DNA of 50,363 nucleotides from a virus (IMGVR_UViG_3300025322_000030:1-50363); one strand, 5' to 3'. Shown: positions 10,176-19,551, numbered from the stretch's first letter. Made by a program: numbers and translations. The notes: generated by a model from the sequence alone, not told the origin.

Positions 10176-10198
10176 GATTGATCAATTTTGAATTAAAC
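10176..10198. promoter_or_regulatory. 23-bp dyad copy 2
   Basis: Arms GATTGATC and AATTAAAC. It lies between two late genes and touches the stop codon of the upstream gene. Confidence 0.7.
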
Positions 10199-11061
10199 TA
10201 CCCAAACAAACCAGCAGCAAGTCCAAGAACACCTCCTATTCCAGCCCCCCACGGACCACCTACCATGGCTCCAGCAGAAGCACCCTGCATTGCACCTCCT
10301 ATGGCACGTGCAGCAGTCGATGCACCAGCAACAGTTGTCTTTGAGTCAACTGCACCCTGCAGCACACCAAGTGCTGCAGTGTTGAAGTGTAGTATTGTAA
10401 AAGGCCACAGTACATTCTTGACATGAATATCTATGTTATGACTATCTATATCAACCTTTGCTGTGATATAGAATTTCAGTATCTGTGCATACATCTCGAT
10501 CATATTCCTATTCCAATCAAGGTGAGTTCTCCAACGCTCAGTTACAAGTGGAAGTAACTTGCCTCGTATATCAGCACTGAACCTTGACAGAGCCTTCGTC
10601 CTAGCTACTTCCATCATTCCTCTAGCTACAACAAATGAGCTGCTCATAACTGAATTTATGTCTCTTAAACCAGTCTCAAGTCTGGGAGCTGCATTCTCTA
10701 TAATATCATCTTCGAGTATACCAGCTTCTGCTGAGACCAACTCCCTTACAACAGTTCCATCCACAGTATCACTAAATATCTGATCAAATAATACCTCAAC
10801 ATCAAGACCAGCCATAAACTTCCCATACATATCATAAAGTGATGGGAACGAGTCTAGAGCATATCCTATTCCAAAGAATGCATTTTCAATCTCTATATCC
10901 GTATAGTCCATGTATGGTCTGAAGTCACTGTTCTGAGCTGCAGGATCCCATAGAAGGAAATCTCTATGATCAGAATATGCTGTCAAAACCTCAGTATGCT
11001 CAGCTTCTATATATGGAGCATAGCGAATGGTGTTAGTCGTTCTCTCAGCTGCTCCTCCCAT
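10198..11061 (-). CDS. Probable membrane-active internal virion protein
   Basis: A 287-aa protein. The first 230 residues are mainly helical and hydrophilic. The last 50 residues are Gly/Ala-rich (repeated GGAM, GASAGAMVGG and GIGGVLGLAAG stretches), the kind of tail seen in phage ejection proteins that insert into the host membrane. The start is supported by GGAGGT 5 nt upstream. It follows the GNAT-like gene with a 1-nt gap and precedes the other ejection candidates. Confidence 0.55.
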   Translation of the reverse strand: MGGAAERTTNTIRYAPYIEAEHTEVLTAYSDHRDFLLWDPAAQNSDFRPYMDYTDIEIENAFFGIGYALDSFPSLYDMYGKFMAGLDVEVLFDQIFSDTVDGTVVRELVSAEAGILEDDIIENAAPRLETGLRDINSVMSSSFVVARGMMEVARTKALSRFSADIRGKLLPLVTERWRTHLDWNRNMIEMYAQILKFYITAKVDIDSHNIDIHVKNVLWPFTILHFNTAALGVLQGAVDSKTTVAGASTAARAIGGAMQGASAGAMVGGPWGAGIGGVLGLAAGLFG

Positions 11062-11062
11062 A

Positions 11063-11497
11063 CTACACCTCCAATACGAAGTACCTATGATCCTCGTTAA
11101 ATCCGTGAGTAGTGGCTAACTCATGCACCCTTCTGCTACCAGACTTAAATGCTATTTTCTTACATCCACTGATCTTTGCAAAGTTTGTAACCAGTGGTAG
11201 TTCAGATCTCCACTGCTCAGCACTAACAGGTCTGAATGAATAAAGGCATCTCACAAATAGTATCTTGTCATCTGTAACATCATCTACTGCTATATGGGTT
11301 ATTGCAAGAGCTATTAATTGCCTGTCATCATCTATTCTTATAAAGCACTGAGCCTTGTCACTTAGAAGATCAACTAATAATTTGTTGAGATATTTTTGCT
11401 GGTCCTCAACTTCAACTGCATCAACTCTTGTAGATGCAAATTTAATAGAAGACCACAGAGCTGGAATTTGATTTACTGGTAACTTTATTGTTAACAT
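11063..11497 (-). CDS. GNAT-like acyltransferase fold protein
   Basis: A 144-aa protein. Its C-terminal part (a beta strand KKIAFKSGS, helix RRVHELATTHGF, strand YFVLEV) resembles the end of the GNAT acetyltransferase fold. Similar small proteins are found among virion genes of podoviruses, where the substrate is unknown. The ATG has no Shine-Dalgarno sequence: the 23-bp dyad at 11500-11522 ends 2 nt upstream of it. Confidence 0.5.
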   Translation of the reverse strand: MLTIKLPVNQIPALWSSIKFASTRVDAVEVEDQQKYLNKLLVDLLSDKAQCFIRIDDDRQLIALAITHIAVDDVTDDKILFVRCLYSFRPVSAEQWRSELPLVTNFAKISGCKKIAFKSGSRRVHELATTHGFNEDHRYFVLEV

Positions 11498-11499
11498 AA

Positions 11500-11522
11500 G
11501 TTTGACCCATTTTGGTTCGATC
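11500..11522. promoter_or_regulatory. 23-bp dyad copy 3
   Basis: Arms GTTTGACC and GTTCGATC. It fills the whole gap between two late genes and reaches to 2 nt before the downstream ATG. Confidence 0.8.
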
Positions 11523-12583
11523 TACTCAACAGACTCGAGGTAACTAAATCCATGGATTACTCCAGTTACGTTTATGTAGTCGAGTTCTAAGTACTCGTAA
11601 ATGTAAGATCTGATGTTGAACTTAAACTCAACTCCGTAGCAAGTAATATATGCTATTCCATTAGGATTAACAAGTGCCCATTTTGACTGGTTAAATCCAG
11701 CATCGTTGTATATTCTGGATTCGATCATAGCTTCAAGCTTGCCAGTTAGATCAGTTCCAATTTCTATCCACTTGATAGTCTTCGGTTTGCGAGTGCCAAG
11801 ATCATATATGTCAGTAGTTATGTCAAACTTTGGAATTTCTATTTCAGCAGGAGAAACAACATACAGGTCACCAGTCTGAGAATTTATATCTGTTACGTTA
11901 GCAGGCCCAAGACCAAGACTTCTATCCTTAGTACTATACACATAACCTTTTGTACCATCGCAGATATATAGTAACCCAAACTCTGGATCGAGTGATAGTT
12001 TAGGACATGATAGCTGAGATATGTACTCAGAGTAATCCAGCATCTGGAGTCCTTCGCCAGTTAGTCTAAGCAACCTGGATTTCTGATCTATAAAGTAATG
12101 CTCGTCATCAGTACCAGCTACCGCTGGTTTGCATATTACTCCTATACGATAAATAGTGCGCATTCCGTAGTGCACTCCAGATGGATTCAAAATTGATACA
12201 CCATTCTGGCCATATACAGCTACTGTATTACCAAGCTTTAATATCTGATATACAAAACCTTTCCAATCAAGTGGGCGCTCACCAGCCTCGATACTCTCGT
12301 CTATGGTAAAATCCAACCTACCAATCTTAGACCATTTAACCCAGTTGGCTCTACTTGGAGCCTCAACTACAGCTGCTATGTGAATCAGTGATACAATTAT
12401 ATCTATTCTTGCATTACCTATAAATACATCCTGAGCATAGTTTCCATGAACTGATACAGCTATATTTATAGGATCTGCAAAGTGAACGATGTTAAGTGTT
12501 TCACCGTGTACACTTACAACTATATCTATCGGAGATGCGTATATCCGAAGTATAGGCCAATTAACTATTACATCAGTAGTCAT
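11522..12583 (-). CDS. Tail protein, possible nozzle/beta-propeller type
   Basis: A 353-aa protein rich in predicted beta strands. Residues 16-66 contain three related segments of about 20 aa (SPIDIVVSVHG, DPINIAVSVHG, ARIDIIVSLIH). The middle shows propeller-like strands (GNTVAVYGQNGVSIL, HYFIDQKSRLLRL, GLLYICDGTKGYVYS), as in tail nozzle proteins of podoviruses. The start overlaps the upstream stop as TAATG. Function is inferred from strand pattern and position only. Confidence 0.5.
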   Translation of the reverse strand: MTTDVIVNWPILRIYASPIDIVVSVHGETLNIVHFADPINIAVSVHGNYAQDVFIGNARIDIIVSLIHIAAVVEAPSRANWVKWSKIGRLDFTIDESIEAGERPLDWKGFVYQILKLGNTVAVYGQNGVSILNPSGVHYGMRTIYRIGVICKPAVAGTDDEHYFIDQKSRLLRLTGEGLQMLDYSEYISQLSCPKLSLDPEFGLLYICDGTKGYVYSTKDRSLGLGPANVTDINSQTGDLYVVSPAEIEIPKFDITTDIYDLGTRKPKTIKWIEIGTDLTGKLEAMIESRIYNDAGFNQSKWALVNPNGIAYITCYGVEFKFNIRSYIYEYLELDYINVTGVIHGFSYLESVE

Positions 12584-13017
12584 TAGTTTGGATGCCTCAT
12601 TCTGATTTCTACAGCAGCTATTGTAAAGGTACCACCATCGACTTGTGTGTATTCAGTTCCAAAGTCTATGTAGCCAACTATTGCATCACTCGCATGAGTG
12701 TCATCGAAGATAATAGCTCCAGGAGTCGGACCTATTGACCCTCCAGCAGCCACCCAGGATACATTATCCCAGGTAATCTCCGTTCTATCATCAACATCAT
12801 CTTCAGTTACAACTACATTGGCTAAGACTTTGTTGTTCTGTGTATAACCAGCTCCAGTTGGTAGCTCATTAGCAGATACATCTGCATAGACTTCGTGTGT
12901 ATCTACATCAAACGAAAATCCAGTATCCATCAAGATTATCTTGAAGGAATCATTTGCAAAGTCTATTGCTCCAGTTGCAAGCAGATAGAAAATGTGATTA
13001 GCAGCTCTAGTTGCCAT
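12583..13017 (-). CDS. Small tail or decoration protein
   Basis: A 144-aa mostly beta protein that starts MATRAANH. The start at 13017 is chosen because GAGGAG lies 6 nt upstream; a longer frame to 13041 lacks a better site. It resembles small receptor-binding or decoration modules by length and pattern (Asp/Thr-rich strands, Gly turns), but I do not recognise a family. The stop of the large tail protein upstream lies 2 nt before its start. Confidence 0.5.
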   Translation of the reverse strand: MATRAANHIFYLLATGAIDFANDSFKIILMDTGFSFDVDTHEVYADVSANELPTGAGYTQNNKVLANVVVTEDDVDDRTEITWDNVSWVAAGGSIGPTPGAIIFDDTHASDAIVGYIDFGTEYTQVDGGTFTIAAVEIRMRHPN

Positions 13018-13018
13018 C

Positions 13019-15013
13019 TTAAGCTCCTCTCGACCATTCAAAGATTAGAAAGCTACATGCGTGATAAGGTATGTCCTGACCAAATACAACATCCTTAAAG
13101 TGTATCGTGTATCTATTACCACCAAATACAAGTCCAGATATATCACCAGATCTCTGACGTTCTCTATTAACAGTAGAAAAATTGAGGCCAACTATATCAG
13201 CACCAAGAGCAACCTCTAACCCTACCCAGTCAACCAAGTAACCAGTAGATACTGCGTTATTAGGTTGATTAACTCGCAGTCTAATATCTATGCCAGCCAA
13301 ATCTGCTGGTGTCCACAGTCTGTCGATTCCAAGTCCGTAGGATACACCAGTTAGATTTACAAAAGAGGCTGGAGGGGGATCTGGATTTATAGTTACTTCA
13401 CTCTCAGGTATGTCAACAGTATGCAGTGGACCACCAACATATTGCAAGGAATTACTTGCATCCTGATTTACAATTCCTATTATAGTTCTAGCAAGTACAT
13501 CAGCTATAATTGCATCAGGTGGAATCATAGAAAAGTCGTATCCAGAAGCACTGATTATCGCGGTAGCTAGTGGAACATCAAGTGTGACATGAGCATACGA
13601 TGGTGATGAGATACTAGCACCAGGAGTCAATATCCCATCCTTGTTCTGCCAAGGACCAGTTATGATAGTTGCAACAGTTGGATTGGCTACTACAACTCCA
13701 CTACCCTGAACATTCATTAGGTTTAGACTAGCTCCACCACCTCGTTCTTTAGCTGTAGATTCAAAATAAATCTTTGGTCTAGGAACAAACCTTTCAACTT
13801 GCATGTTGATACTAGAGTACGTATCAATTACCCCGAATCCAAAAGCACCTGCCTCAACGGTCCCAGTCTTAAAATGTACCTCACAGTCATCAAGTGGATC
13901 TACAGTGAGATACATCTCAGATCTATATAGATAGGCAAACCTAAATCCGTCACCTCCACCAGTTAGATATATCCTAGTTTCATACTCAGATAGGTCATCG
14001 AAGTTAACAGCATCTGGCAGAAAATCAGCAGCCTTACGAGTAGGAACAGGATCAGTAAATGTTAGCTCAGTTCCAGCCACCATTAGATCAGTAGTCTTAT
14101 TAAACAATGCTGCTTTCATCTGTTTGCCAGAGGCATATGCCTCATTAGTCACACCTCCAATAGCCTCAAACGTTAAGTGATCTAAAGTTACCCATTTACT
14201 AGAGTCGAAGTAGAATAAGTTAAACCATTCATCACCTATTCCAAATGGAAACTCATAGCCATAAGCTGAGTCATTTGACAGGAGAGCCCAGGCCCAATAG
14301 TTGTTTAAGTCCACATCTCCATACCCACCTCCACTTGACTGATCACCAGACACAAGTGGAATCTGCACTCGAATCCTCGTAGGATCAGGTATATATAGAA
14401 TCACAACAGCTCGTCTAAAAGCAAGTGCAGTTGCATCAGGTGTTCCATGAGTATATACATAGTATTTCTTCTTCGTACTGTTTAGGATAAATCCACCAGA
14501 CAGTGTATCATACACCAAACCAGGAGTTGTTTCCAGAGTAATTAGAGTATCACTGTCCTCATCTTTTAGCGATACAAAGTAAGGACTTGGAGATAGAATT
14601 TGTTCAACTACTGGAATCTCAAATCTAGCCTCAGTAACTCCTGGATAATCCAAGGGATCAATCTCTATTTCAGTTACTGTATAAAGCTGATTGTTAGTGT
14701 CTGTGAATAACAGAGTACCAACCATCTCCAGTGGTATTACTATACCAAGTCCAGCTCCAGGAAGAGTGACTCCCCTATGCCAGTGTCCACACTGATGATG
14801 AATTTTAGAGTCTCCAACAGGATATCTGCGTGTTCTAGGCGGAGTATAAATTTGAGGTTCTTCAAGCTCTCTTCCTGTGTAGTCATCTGGTCCTCCGTGA
14901 ACAAATGGTCTAGGGATAGGCCTCCAGCGAGGATTATTGAGATATCCCCACTTGTTACGCTGAGGTATGAAGGGCCATGGGCCCCTATTTCTATCGTCTC
15001 TCCAGTCAGCCAT
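13019..15013 (-). CDS. Large tail fibre/spike-like protein
   Basis: A 664-aa protein. The N-terminus is short, basic and Trp/Pro-rich (NRGPWPFIPQRNKWG), a probable attachment peptide. The remainder is beta-rich with many Asn, Gly and Thr residues, as in fibre and spike proteins. No catalytic motif was recognised. The start overlaps the previous stop as TAATG, and it is followed by two smaller tail genes. Confidence 0.5.
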   Translation of the reverse strand: MADWRDDRNRGPWPFIPQRNKWGYLNNPRWRPIPRPFVHGGPDDYTGRELEEPQIYTPPRTRRYPVGDSKIHHQCGHWHRGVTLPGAGLGIVIPLEMVGTLLFTDTNNQLYTVTEIEIDPLDYPGVTEARFEIPVVEQILSPSPYFVSLKDEDSDTLITLETTPGLVYDTLSGGFILNSTKKKYYVYTHGTPDATALAFRRAVVILYIPDPTRIRVQIPLVSGDQSSGGGYGDVDLNNYWAWALLSNDSAYGYEFPFGIGDEWFNLFYFDSSKWVTLDHLTFEAIGGVTNEAYASGKQMKAALFNKTTDLMVAGTELTFTDPVPTRKAADFLPDAVNFDDLSEYETRIYLTGGGDGFRFAYLYRSEMYLTVDPLDDCEVHFKTGTVEAGAFGFGVIDTYSSINMQVERFVPRPKIYFESTAKERGGGASLNLMNVQGSGVVVANPTVATIITGPWQNKDGILTPGASISSPSYAHVTLDVPLATAIISASGYDFSMIPPDAIIADVLARTIIGIVNQDASNSLQYVGGPLHTVDIPESEVTINPDPPPASFVNLTGVSYGLGIDRLWTPADLAGIDIRLRVNQPNNAVSTGYLVDWVGLEVALGADIVGLNFSTVNRERQRSGDISGLVFGGNRYTIHFKDVVFGQDIPYHACSFLIFEWSRGA

Positions 15014-15510
15014 TAGGATTGATCTACTCCTGGAGCACCTATGAATATCTGACCGTTGAAGTTACAGATAGCACCTGCTATTGGCTGAGCAGTTGTTACC
15101 TGCCATACTTTATCTTCGGCTCTTCTTATAACAGCAACTGCTCCATTGCTCATGTAGATGAAGTCGTAGAGGTCAATAGCAGACCATATAATACCTACAG
15201 CTAAGCCAGCTAATACAGAAACAAGTGATCCAGCAACTAATTCATAAATCTCAGTTTCACCACAGACTACTATCGTATTAGTAAACACAAACATCTGTGG
15301 ATATGGGAAAGGGTCAGTTATTAGAGCTGTATCAATTCTGCTAAGATTAAGATTGCTGAGCACCTGTAATATGCTATCAAGACCAACAGCACCTTCACAT
15401 TTTGTTAGATACTTCACATTCCTTGGATTTCTTCTAGATGTACGAAGACCTCTTGACAAATCTGTAGGAGGTATAGTGAATGAAAACTCACCACTTGGCA
15501 AGGTAGGCAT
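15013..15510 (-). CDS. Tail-associated protein with a hydrophobic core segment
   Basis: A 165-aa protein. The N-terminus (LPSGEFSFTIPPTDLSRGL) resembles the start of beta-rich tail nozzle or connector proteins. Residues 90-115 are unusually hydrophobic (LVAGSLVSVLAGLAVGIIW). It overlaps the upstream gene by the start/stop codons and lies directly ahead of the large fibre gene. Family not recognised; a broken or split propeller protein together with the 11522-12583 product is possible. Confidence 0.4.
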   Translation of the reverse strand: MPTLPSGEFSFTIPPTDLSRGLRTSRRNPRNVKYLTKCEGAVGLDSILQVLSNLNLSRIDTALITDPFPYPQMFVFTNTIVVCGETEIYELVAGSLVSVLAGLAVGIIWSAIDLYDFIYMSNGAVAVIRRAEDKVWQVTTAQPIAGAICNFNGQIFIGAPGVDQS

Positions 15511-15869
15511 TACAACTCTCCATGACTATTATCTTTGACATTAAGTGACGAGAGATCCCTGTTAGGTCTATCAGTAAGCTTGAAATCAAGACCTTTGGCA
15601 GTACTTAGCCTTTCCCTTATTAAAGGTACTGACTTACTTAGTATATCTTCGTACTTCATACCAGGATTTGTGCCTTCAACCTTCTCTACAATTGAAGCTA
15701 CCAGTTCCTTGTTCTTGGCAAAGTCTGGATACTTTTCGTAGAAGCTTCTGTTAAGCTTTAGTAGTTTAGTCTGATTAACTATTAAATTACCAACTACCTC
15801 TGGAAGTAGCAACAGAGCTTTCTCCACAGCCTCATTGATAATGCTTTGACGTTCTTCTTCGGTAATCAT
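15510..15869 (-). CDS. Small helical head/tail protein, unknown
   Basis: A 119-aa, mainly helical, Glu/Lys-rich protein. The ATG at 15869 is preferred over an upstream TTG (15881) that lies inside the 23-bp dyad. The dyad ends 1 nt before the ATG and no ribosome site is present. Position between adaptor and tail genes suggests a neck or assembly role, but nothing specific is recognisable. Confidence 0.5.
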   Translation of the reverse strand: MITEEERQSIINEAVEKALLLLPEVVGNLIVNQTKLLKLNRSFYEKYPDFAKNKELVASIVEKVEGTNPGMKYEDILSKSVPLIRERLSTAKGLDFKLTDRPNRDLSSLNVKDNSHGEL

Positions 15870-15870
15870 A

Positions 15871-15893
15871 GTTCGAACCAAAATAAATCGAAC
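15871..15893. promoter_or_regulatory. 23-bp dyad copy 4
   Basis: Arms GTTCGAAC and ATCGAAC. It occupies the gap between two late genes; the downstream ATG begins 1 nt after it. Confidence 0.85.
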
Positions 15894-15895
15894 TT

Positions 15896-16111
15896 TTACA
15901 TTAAGCCAAACTTCTTCATCCTCTCCTCAAGAAACAAGCCGTCATGAGCTGAGTAATGTCTGCGCTTCTTACCAGTAGGCTTAAACCCATGCTCGACGGC
16001 GTTAAGTAGTCGTCCCTGGGCCTTGGCCTTTGCCTTTGTCGTACTCTTTGCCTTTACTCCTCCTGGAGTTGACACCCTGTATCCATTTACTTTCTTTATT
16101 CTGACTGGCAT
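15896..16111 (-). CDS. Small basic protein, unknown
   Basis: A 71-aa, Lys/Arg-rich protein (KAKSTTKAKAKAQGR; KPTGKKRRHYSAHDG). A GGGAGA sequence 8 nt upstream supports the start. Its charge suggests binding to DNA or to the capsid interior. It lies between the head-tail adaptor and tail genes. Confidence 0.55.
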   Translation of the reverse strand: MPVRIKKVNGYRVSTPGGVKAKSTTKAKAKAQGRLLNAVEHGFKPTGKKRRHYSAHDGLFLEERMKKFGLM

Positions 16112-16169
16112 TTTCAGTTCTCCCAGACCGAGAGTGACATTTACGTCACTTTCTCCTAATGATTCTCAT

Positions 16170-16892
16170 TTAACCTTCCATGTCATCAACTTCAGCTATC
16201 AGCTCTTCAACCAAGTCATAGCTGAGACGAGTTAGTTCACCATCTATTCCACGATCAAGAACATCAAGCATTGGTTTGTTACTGCTTGCTATGTAAGTTT
16301 GACGAACAGCTGCTTGAATCAATAGCATTGGATGGACAACTGACCAATAGTTCTCATCATCATCTGCTTCAAGCTGCCTTGAGTAGAATAGGCCAATTAC
16401 TTCAACAAGTGATATTTCCTCCACAGGTTTTGACAATATCACTGCATTGTAGTTATGTGCTGTAGGCTCTATAGTACCTACATAATCAACGAAGGTTGCT
16501 AAAGTAACTTCAGTGATAGTTTCTGGAATATACCTAGTTATCGTCGGACTATAGTACAAAGGCACTCCATTAACCCACTGAGCTGGAGGCTGAAGGTAGA
16601 AAGCTGAGATTAGATCTTGAAGGCGTTTCTTCTCAAGTTGCCATTTGGCAGTAGTTGTAGCTATCCACACTTCCTTGATAGCCCTAGCAAATGGAAATCT
16701 GACGTGCCAAGTTCCAGCATCAATAACTCTTGGATAAGTGGCCCAGGTCTTCTGTGTTTCGAGAGTTTTGTCGAGCCACTTGCTACCTTCATTAATGTAG
16801 AAGTCAGATCCGTTGTCACTTAGATCTTCATTTACAAGATCGTAGCGACCTGAAATCTCTCTAAACTTTTCCCTAATTTCTCTAAGGTTCAT
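16170..16892 (-). CDS. Head-tail adaptor/connector-like protein
   Basis: A 240-aa protein just downstream of the major capsid gene. The helical N-terminus (LREIREKFREISGRYDLV), the NEGSKWLDKT segment and the C-terminal helix pair match the adaptor proteins that bind below the portal in podoviruses. The start at 16892 is chosen over an upstream TTG because GAGGT lies 5 nt before it. Confidence 0.6.
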   Translation of the reverse strand: MNLREIREKFREISGRYDLVNEDLSDNGSDFYINEGSKWLDKTLETQKTWATYPRVIDAGTWHVRFPFARAIKEVWIATTTAKWQLEKKRLQDLISAFYLQPPAQWVNGVPLYYSPTITRYIPETITEVTLATFVDYVGTIEPTAHNYNAVILSKPVEEISLVEVIGLFYSRQLEADDDENYWSVVHPMLLIQAAVRQTYIASSNKPMLDVLDRGIDGELTRLSYDLVEELIAEVDDMEG

Positions 16893-16943
16893 AGCCAACC
16901 TCAGCCATTGGAGGTAGACCTAAGCCTACCTCCATAGCAGTCA

Positions 16944-16972
16944 TCACGCCCTTAGCTATGGCTAGGGCGTGA
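16944..16972 (-). terminator. Strong hairpin at the end of the capsid gene
   Basis: TCACGCCCT and AGC pair with GCT and AGGGCGTGA around a 4-nt loop, with one bulged T, giving a 12-bp stem. The capsid stop codon lies in the 3' arm region. No T-run follows on the minus strand, so it may protect or process the capsid mRNA rather than terminate it. Confidence 0.5.
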
Positions 16973-18263
16973 GTCCGTTGTCCAGACCAACACCGTTGAG
17001 GACAGCGCACTTCTGAGGAAGCCCAAACTCAAGTCCACACTCGGTAAGGTACTCCTCATTAGTTCCGTCCAGTCTACGGTTGCCATAGCCTTCTGGGTGA
17101 GTTTTGGCAGTAGACTCTCCGTAAAAGGCAGTATCGTCAATGTAGCGATACGACAGCTCTTTTGGCTCGAGGATAACACCCATATTACGAGTGGTAGCAT
17201 CGTGGCTGAAAAGAGGATGGGTTTTCATATAGATCGAACCAAATGGCGTAAGCCACTCACGAATCTGAAGACCATAGGTCTTCTGCCCAGGCATGATATT
17301 GATCTGCCCACTTGACATAGCAAGTGCATCAATACCAAGTAAAAAGCCGCTACCACAAAGGCAGAGTTTCTCCTCAGCACCAAAACGGAAGATTCGTTCG
17401 AGTGTGGCTTTGAGCCAGATCTCACCACTAGTTGTCCACGCATCTCCTGCGAAGTCAGCATCTAGTGTGTAGTCAACTGCATTGGCAGGCATGAACTGCC
17501 GAATGAAGTTAATTACACCCATAGTGGTACGCTCAGGCTTTCCATTGTCTCCAATGTTCTCAGTTCGAATACCCCAGAGAAATGCAAGTTCCATTTCCCA
17601 AGAGTGCATCTCGAGGGCTTCAGACTTCGCTTTCTGATACTGATCACCAGTACGAAGCTGAGTCTTGCGAGCAGTTCGAGTGATTGACAGTGGAGTGCGG
17701 AAGATCTGAGTGTAGTTGTAGACCTTCGTAGGATTCAGTGCGATAGCATCTGGCATCTCACCACCCTCAGGGTTGATGTTACCGATGATTTTGAAGTTAT
17801 CGCAATCACTGAGGTCGTTGTCAGGTGAGTTGTCATCTGCTTCGAGCAGCCTGACAGCCAACACAGAGTTGGTCGTTCCTCTTGTCACACCAGTGACTTT
17901 TCCAACTACATCTACACGATAGTCAGAAGCATCACGGAGGAGGATCTGGTGTCCTTCACGAATCCTATTTGCAAGGACTGTAGTGACCTGGACATAGAGA
18001 ACATCACCGATAGCTCCACCAGAAACATATGCAACTGAGAGATCAGGCAAGGTAAAGACACCTGCAACTGCTCCAGCAACTGCACTCTGTTCCTGTGTCC
18101 ACCAGTGAAATTGAGGATCATCGACTTTTTCAGATCCTAACATCGACAGGATAGCAGTTAGAGGAGCCATCCCATTCGGATACAGATACAAGATCTGCTG
18201 CCTCCAATTGAGTGGCCTCTGATCAGCTACCCAATCTCCATTTCCACGCATTCCTAGAAACAT
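16962..18263 (-). CDS. Major capsid protein (SU10-like/DUF5309-type)
   Basis: A 433-aa protein in the standard place after the scaffold gene. Its opening (MRGNGDWVADQRPLNWRQ), the central NYTQIFRTPLSITRTARKT segment and the FLWGIRTE helix match the SU10-like HK97-fold capsid family. Codon choice is visibly more GC-rich than in neighbouring genes, which fits high expression. The start has GAGGT 5 nt upstream. It would assemble into the icosahedral head on the acidic scaffold encoded upstream. Confidence 0.75.
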   Translation of the reverse strand: MFLGMRGNGDWVADQRPLNWRQQILYLYPNGMAPLTAILSMLGSEKVDDPQFHWWTQEQSAVAGAVAGVFTLPDLSVAYVSGGAIGDVLYVQVTTVLANRIREGHQILLRDASDYRVDVVGKVTGVTRGTTNSVLAVRLLEADDNSPDNDLSDCDNFKIIGNINPEGGEMPDAIALNPTKVYNYTQIFRTPLSITRTARKTQLRTGDQYQKAKSEALEMHSWEMELAFLWGIRTENIGDNGKPERTTMGVINFIRQFMPANAVDYTLDADFAGDAWTTSGEIWLKATLERIFRFGAEEKLCLCGSGFLLGIDALAMSSGQINIMPGQKTYGLQIREWLTPFGSIYMKTHPLFSHDATTRNMGVILEPKELSYRYIDDTAFYGESTAKTHPEGYGNRRLDGTNEEYLTECGLEFGLPQKCAVLNGVGLDNGLTP

Positions 18264-18296
18264 AAGTTACCTCATGTGAAAGTTGTTTAAGTAGTA

Positions 18297-18375
18297 CTAC
18301 GCAGACGTAGTAGGCGCTAGAGTAGTAGGCGCAGCGGTCGTAGGTGCCGCAGTCGTAGGCGCCAAAGTACCAGGA
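18297..18375 (-). repeat. Short 15-bp coding repeat tract
   Basis: Four to five units of the same APTT-type repeat at the end of the decoration candidate gene, 4 kb from the larger tracts. Confidence 0.75.
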
Positions 18376-18734
18376 GCTGGAGTGGTAGCTATACCAGGCC
18401 AGTCACCGCCACCTAAAGCATGCCACGCTAGACCATCGCTGTAAAGAAGTGCACGATCACACTTACCATCAAAGACAATGTCAGCTACCCAGCATTCTGA
18501 GTCTCCTTTGTCAGTGATGGTGATAGTGTTTACAGCACTTGCTTCACGAGCAATGATTGAGTAGAATCGTCCTTTTGCTTCAGCCACTGATGGCAGTGTT
18601 AGTGTCAACGCAGCGGCATGAGCATTAGGGCGAACTACATAGTCCCTTGTGGACATCTGATAGTCAGCACCAGGATCGACATATTTGTCGACTACCTCCC
18701 TATAATGCTGTTCGTTGTTCTGTTCAAGTCCCAT
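18297..18734 (-). CDS. Capsid-associated protein with APTT-repeat tail (decoration candidate)
   Basis: A 145-aa protein between scaffold and major capsid. Residues 25-110 look like a small beta domain (LTLTLPSVAEAKGRFYSII; NTITITDKGD), similar to phage fibre or decoration modules. The last 30 residues are a Pro/Thr tail made of LAPTT and AAPTT units, the same repeat as in the protein at 22253-24265. A GGGGAG site lies 8 nt before the start. A head decoration role is inferred from position. Confidence 0.5.
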   Translation of the reverse strand: MGLEQNNEQHYREVVDKYVDPGADYQMSTRDYVVRPNAHAAALTLTLPSVAEAKGRFYSIIAREASAVNTITITDKGDSECWVADIVFDGKCDRALLYSDGLAWHALGGGDWPGIATTPAPGTLAPTTAAPTTAAPTTLAPTTSA

Positions 18735-18738
18735 AAGG

Positions 18739-19551
18739 TTATCTCCCCAAAGTTTTATTCATTTCTTCAAGTTCCGCTTGAAGAGGATCGGCTTCTTGTT
18801 TGTCGTCTGCTTTTCCAGCTCTACCACCTTTTACAGGTAGTTTAGGTGCAGCAGATTTCTTATCTTCTTTTACAGGTTCTTTCTTATCAGACTCCTTCTT
18901 CTCAGGAAGTTCCAAGCGCTTTCGGACTTCTGGTCCAACACCTTTTATTACCTCATCGTAGGTTTTGTTAGGATCTATAGCAGTTAGTTCCTCGAATACA
19001 GTTGCTACAACCTTCTTGAATGGTTTTAGATCTTCGTTTTCAGTGTAGAATTTCTCACTTGTTTCTCTAAGTGAGTTTATTAACTCCATTTGGGATCTGA
19101 CAGCATTAGGAAGATCCTTATCAAGATTGCCTCGTATGGCAATCATTCCACTCTGATATACCTTGTTTAGGAGCTTGTTGAATTCCTTAGGGTCACGAAC
19201 TATTTCATCAGGATCTAAATCACCAACAAAGTCCAGTTCTTCAACTTTTGGCTCTTCCTTTTTAGGTTCCTCAACCTTAATCTTGGCAGGCTCAGGTTTC
19301 TTAGCTTCAGATTCCGCTAACTTAGTGCGAAGATCAGCTATGGTCTTATCCTTCTCATCGAGCTCAGGTTCAGGCTCTTCTTTCTTGTCGGCTTCTGGCT
19401 TAGGCTCTTCCTTTTTATCTTCAGGTTTTGGCTCCTCCTTGATAGGTTCAGGTTCAGATTCAGTCTTGACATCAGGGACAACTTCTGGCTCCTCAACAAT
19501 ACCCTCATCTATAGACTTAATCATCAGATCTATTTCATCCTTTACAGCCAT
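18739..19551 (-). CDS. Capsid scaffolding protein
   Basis: A 270-aa, highly charged protein. Residues 20-105 are runs of Glu, Lys and Pro. The centre is helical and the last 60 residues are basic, ending in a Lys-rich segment and an amphipathic helix. This composition and its place between portal and capsid are typical of podovirus scaffolds, which guide head assembly and then leave. GGAGG precedes the start at 4-5 nt. The 100-bp gap upstream may hold a promoter for the capsid genes. Confidence 0.7.
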   Translation of the reverse strand: MAVKDEIDLMIKSIDEGIVEEPEVVPDVKTESEPEPIKEEPKPEDKKEEPKPEADKKEEPEPELDEKDKTIADLRTKLAESEAKKPEPAKIKVEEPKKEEPKVEELDFVGDLDPDEIVRDPKEFNKLLNKVYQSGMIAIRGNLDKDLPNAVRSQMELINSLRETSEKFYTENEDLKPFKKVVATVFEELTAIDPNKTYDEVIKGVGPEVRKRLELPEKKESDKKEPVKEDKKSAAPKLPVKGGRAGKADDKQEADPLQAELEEMNKTLGR

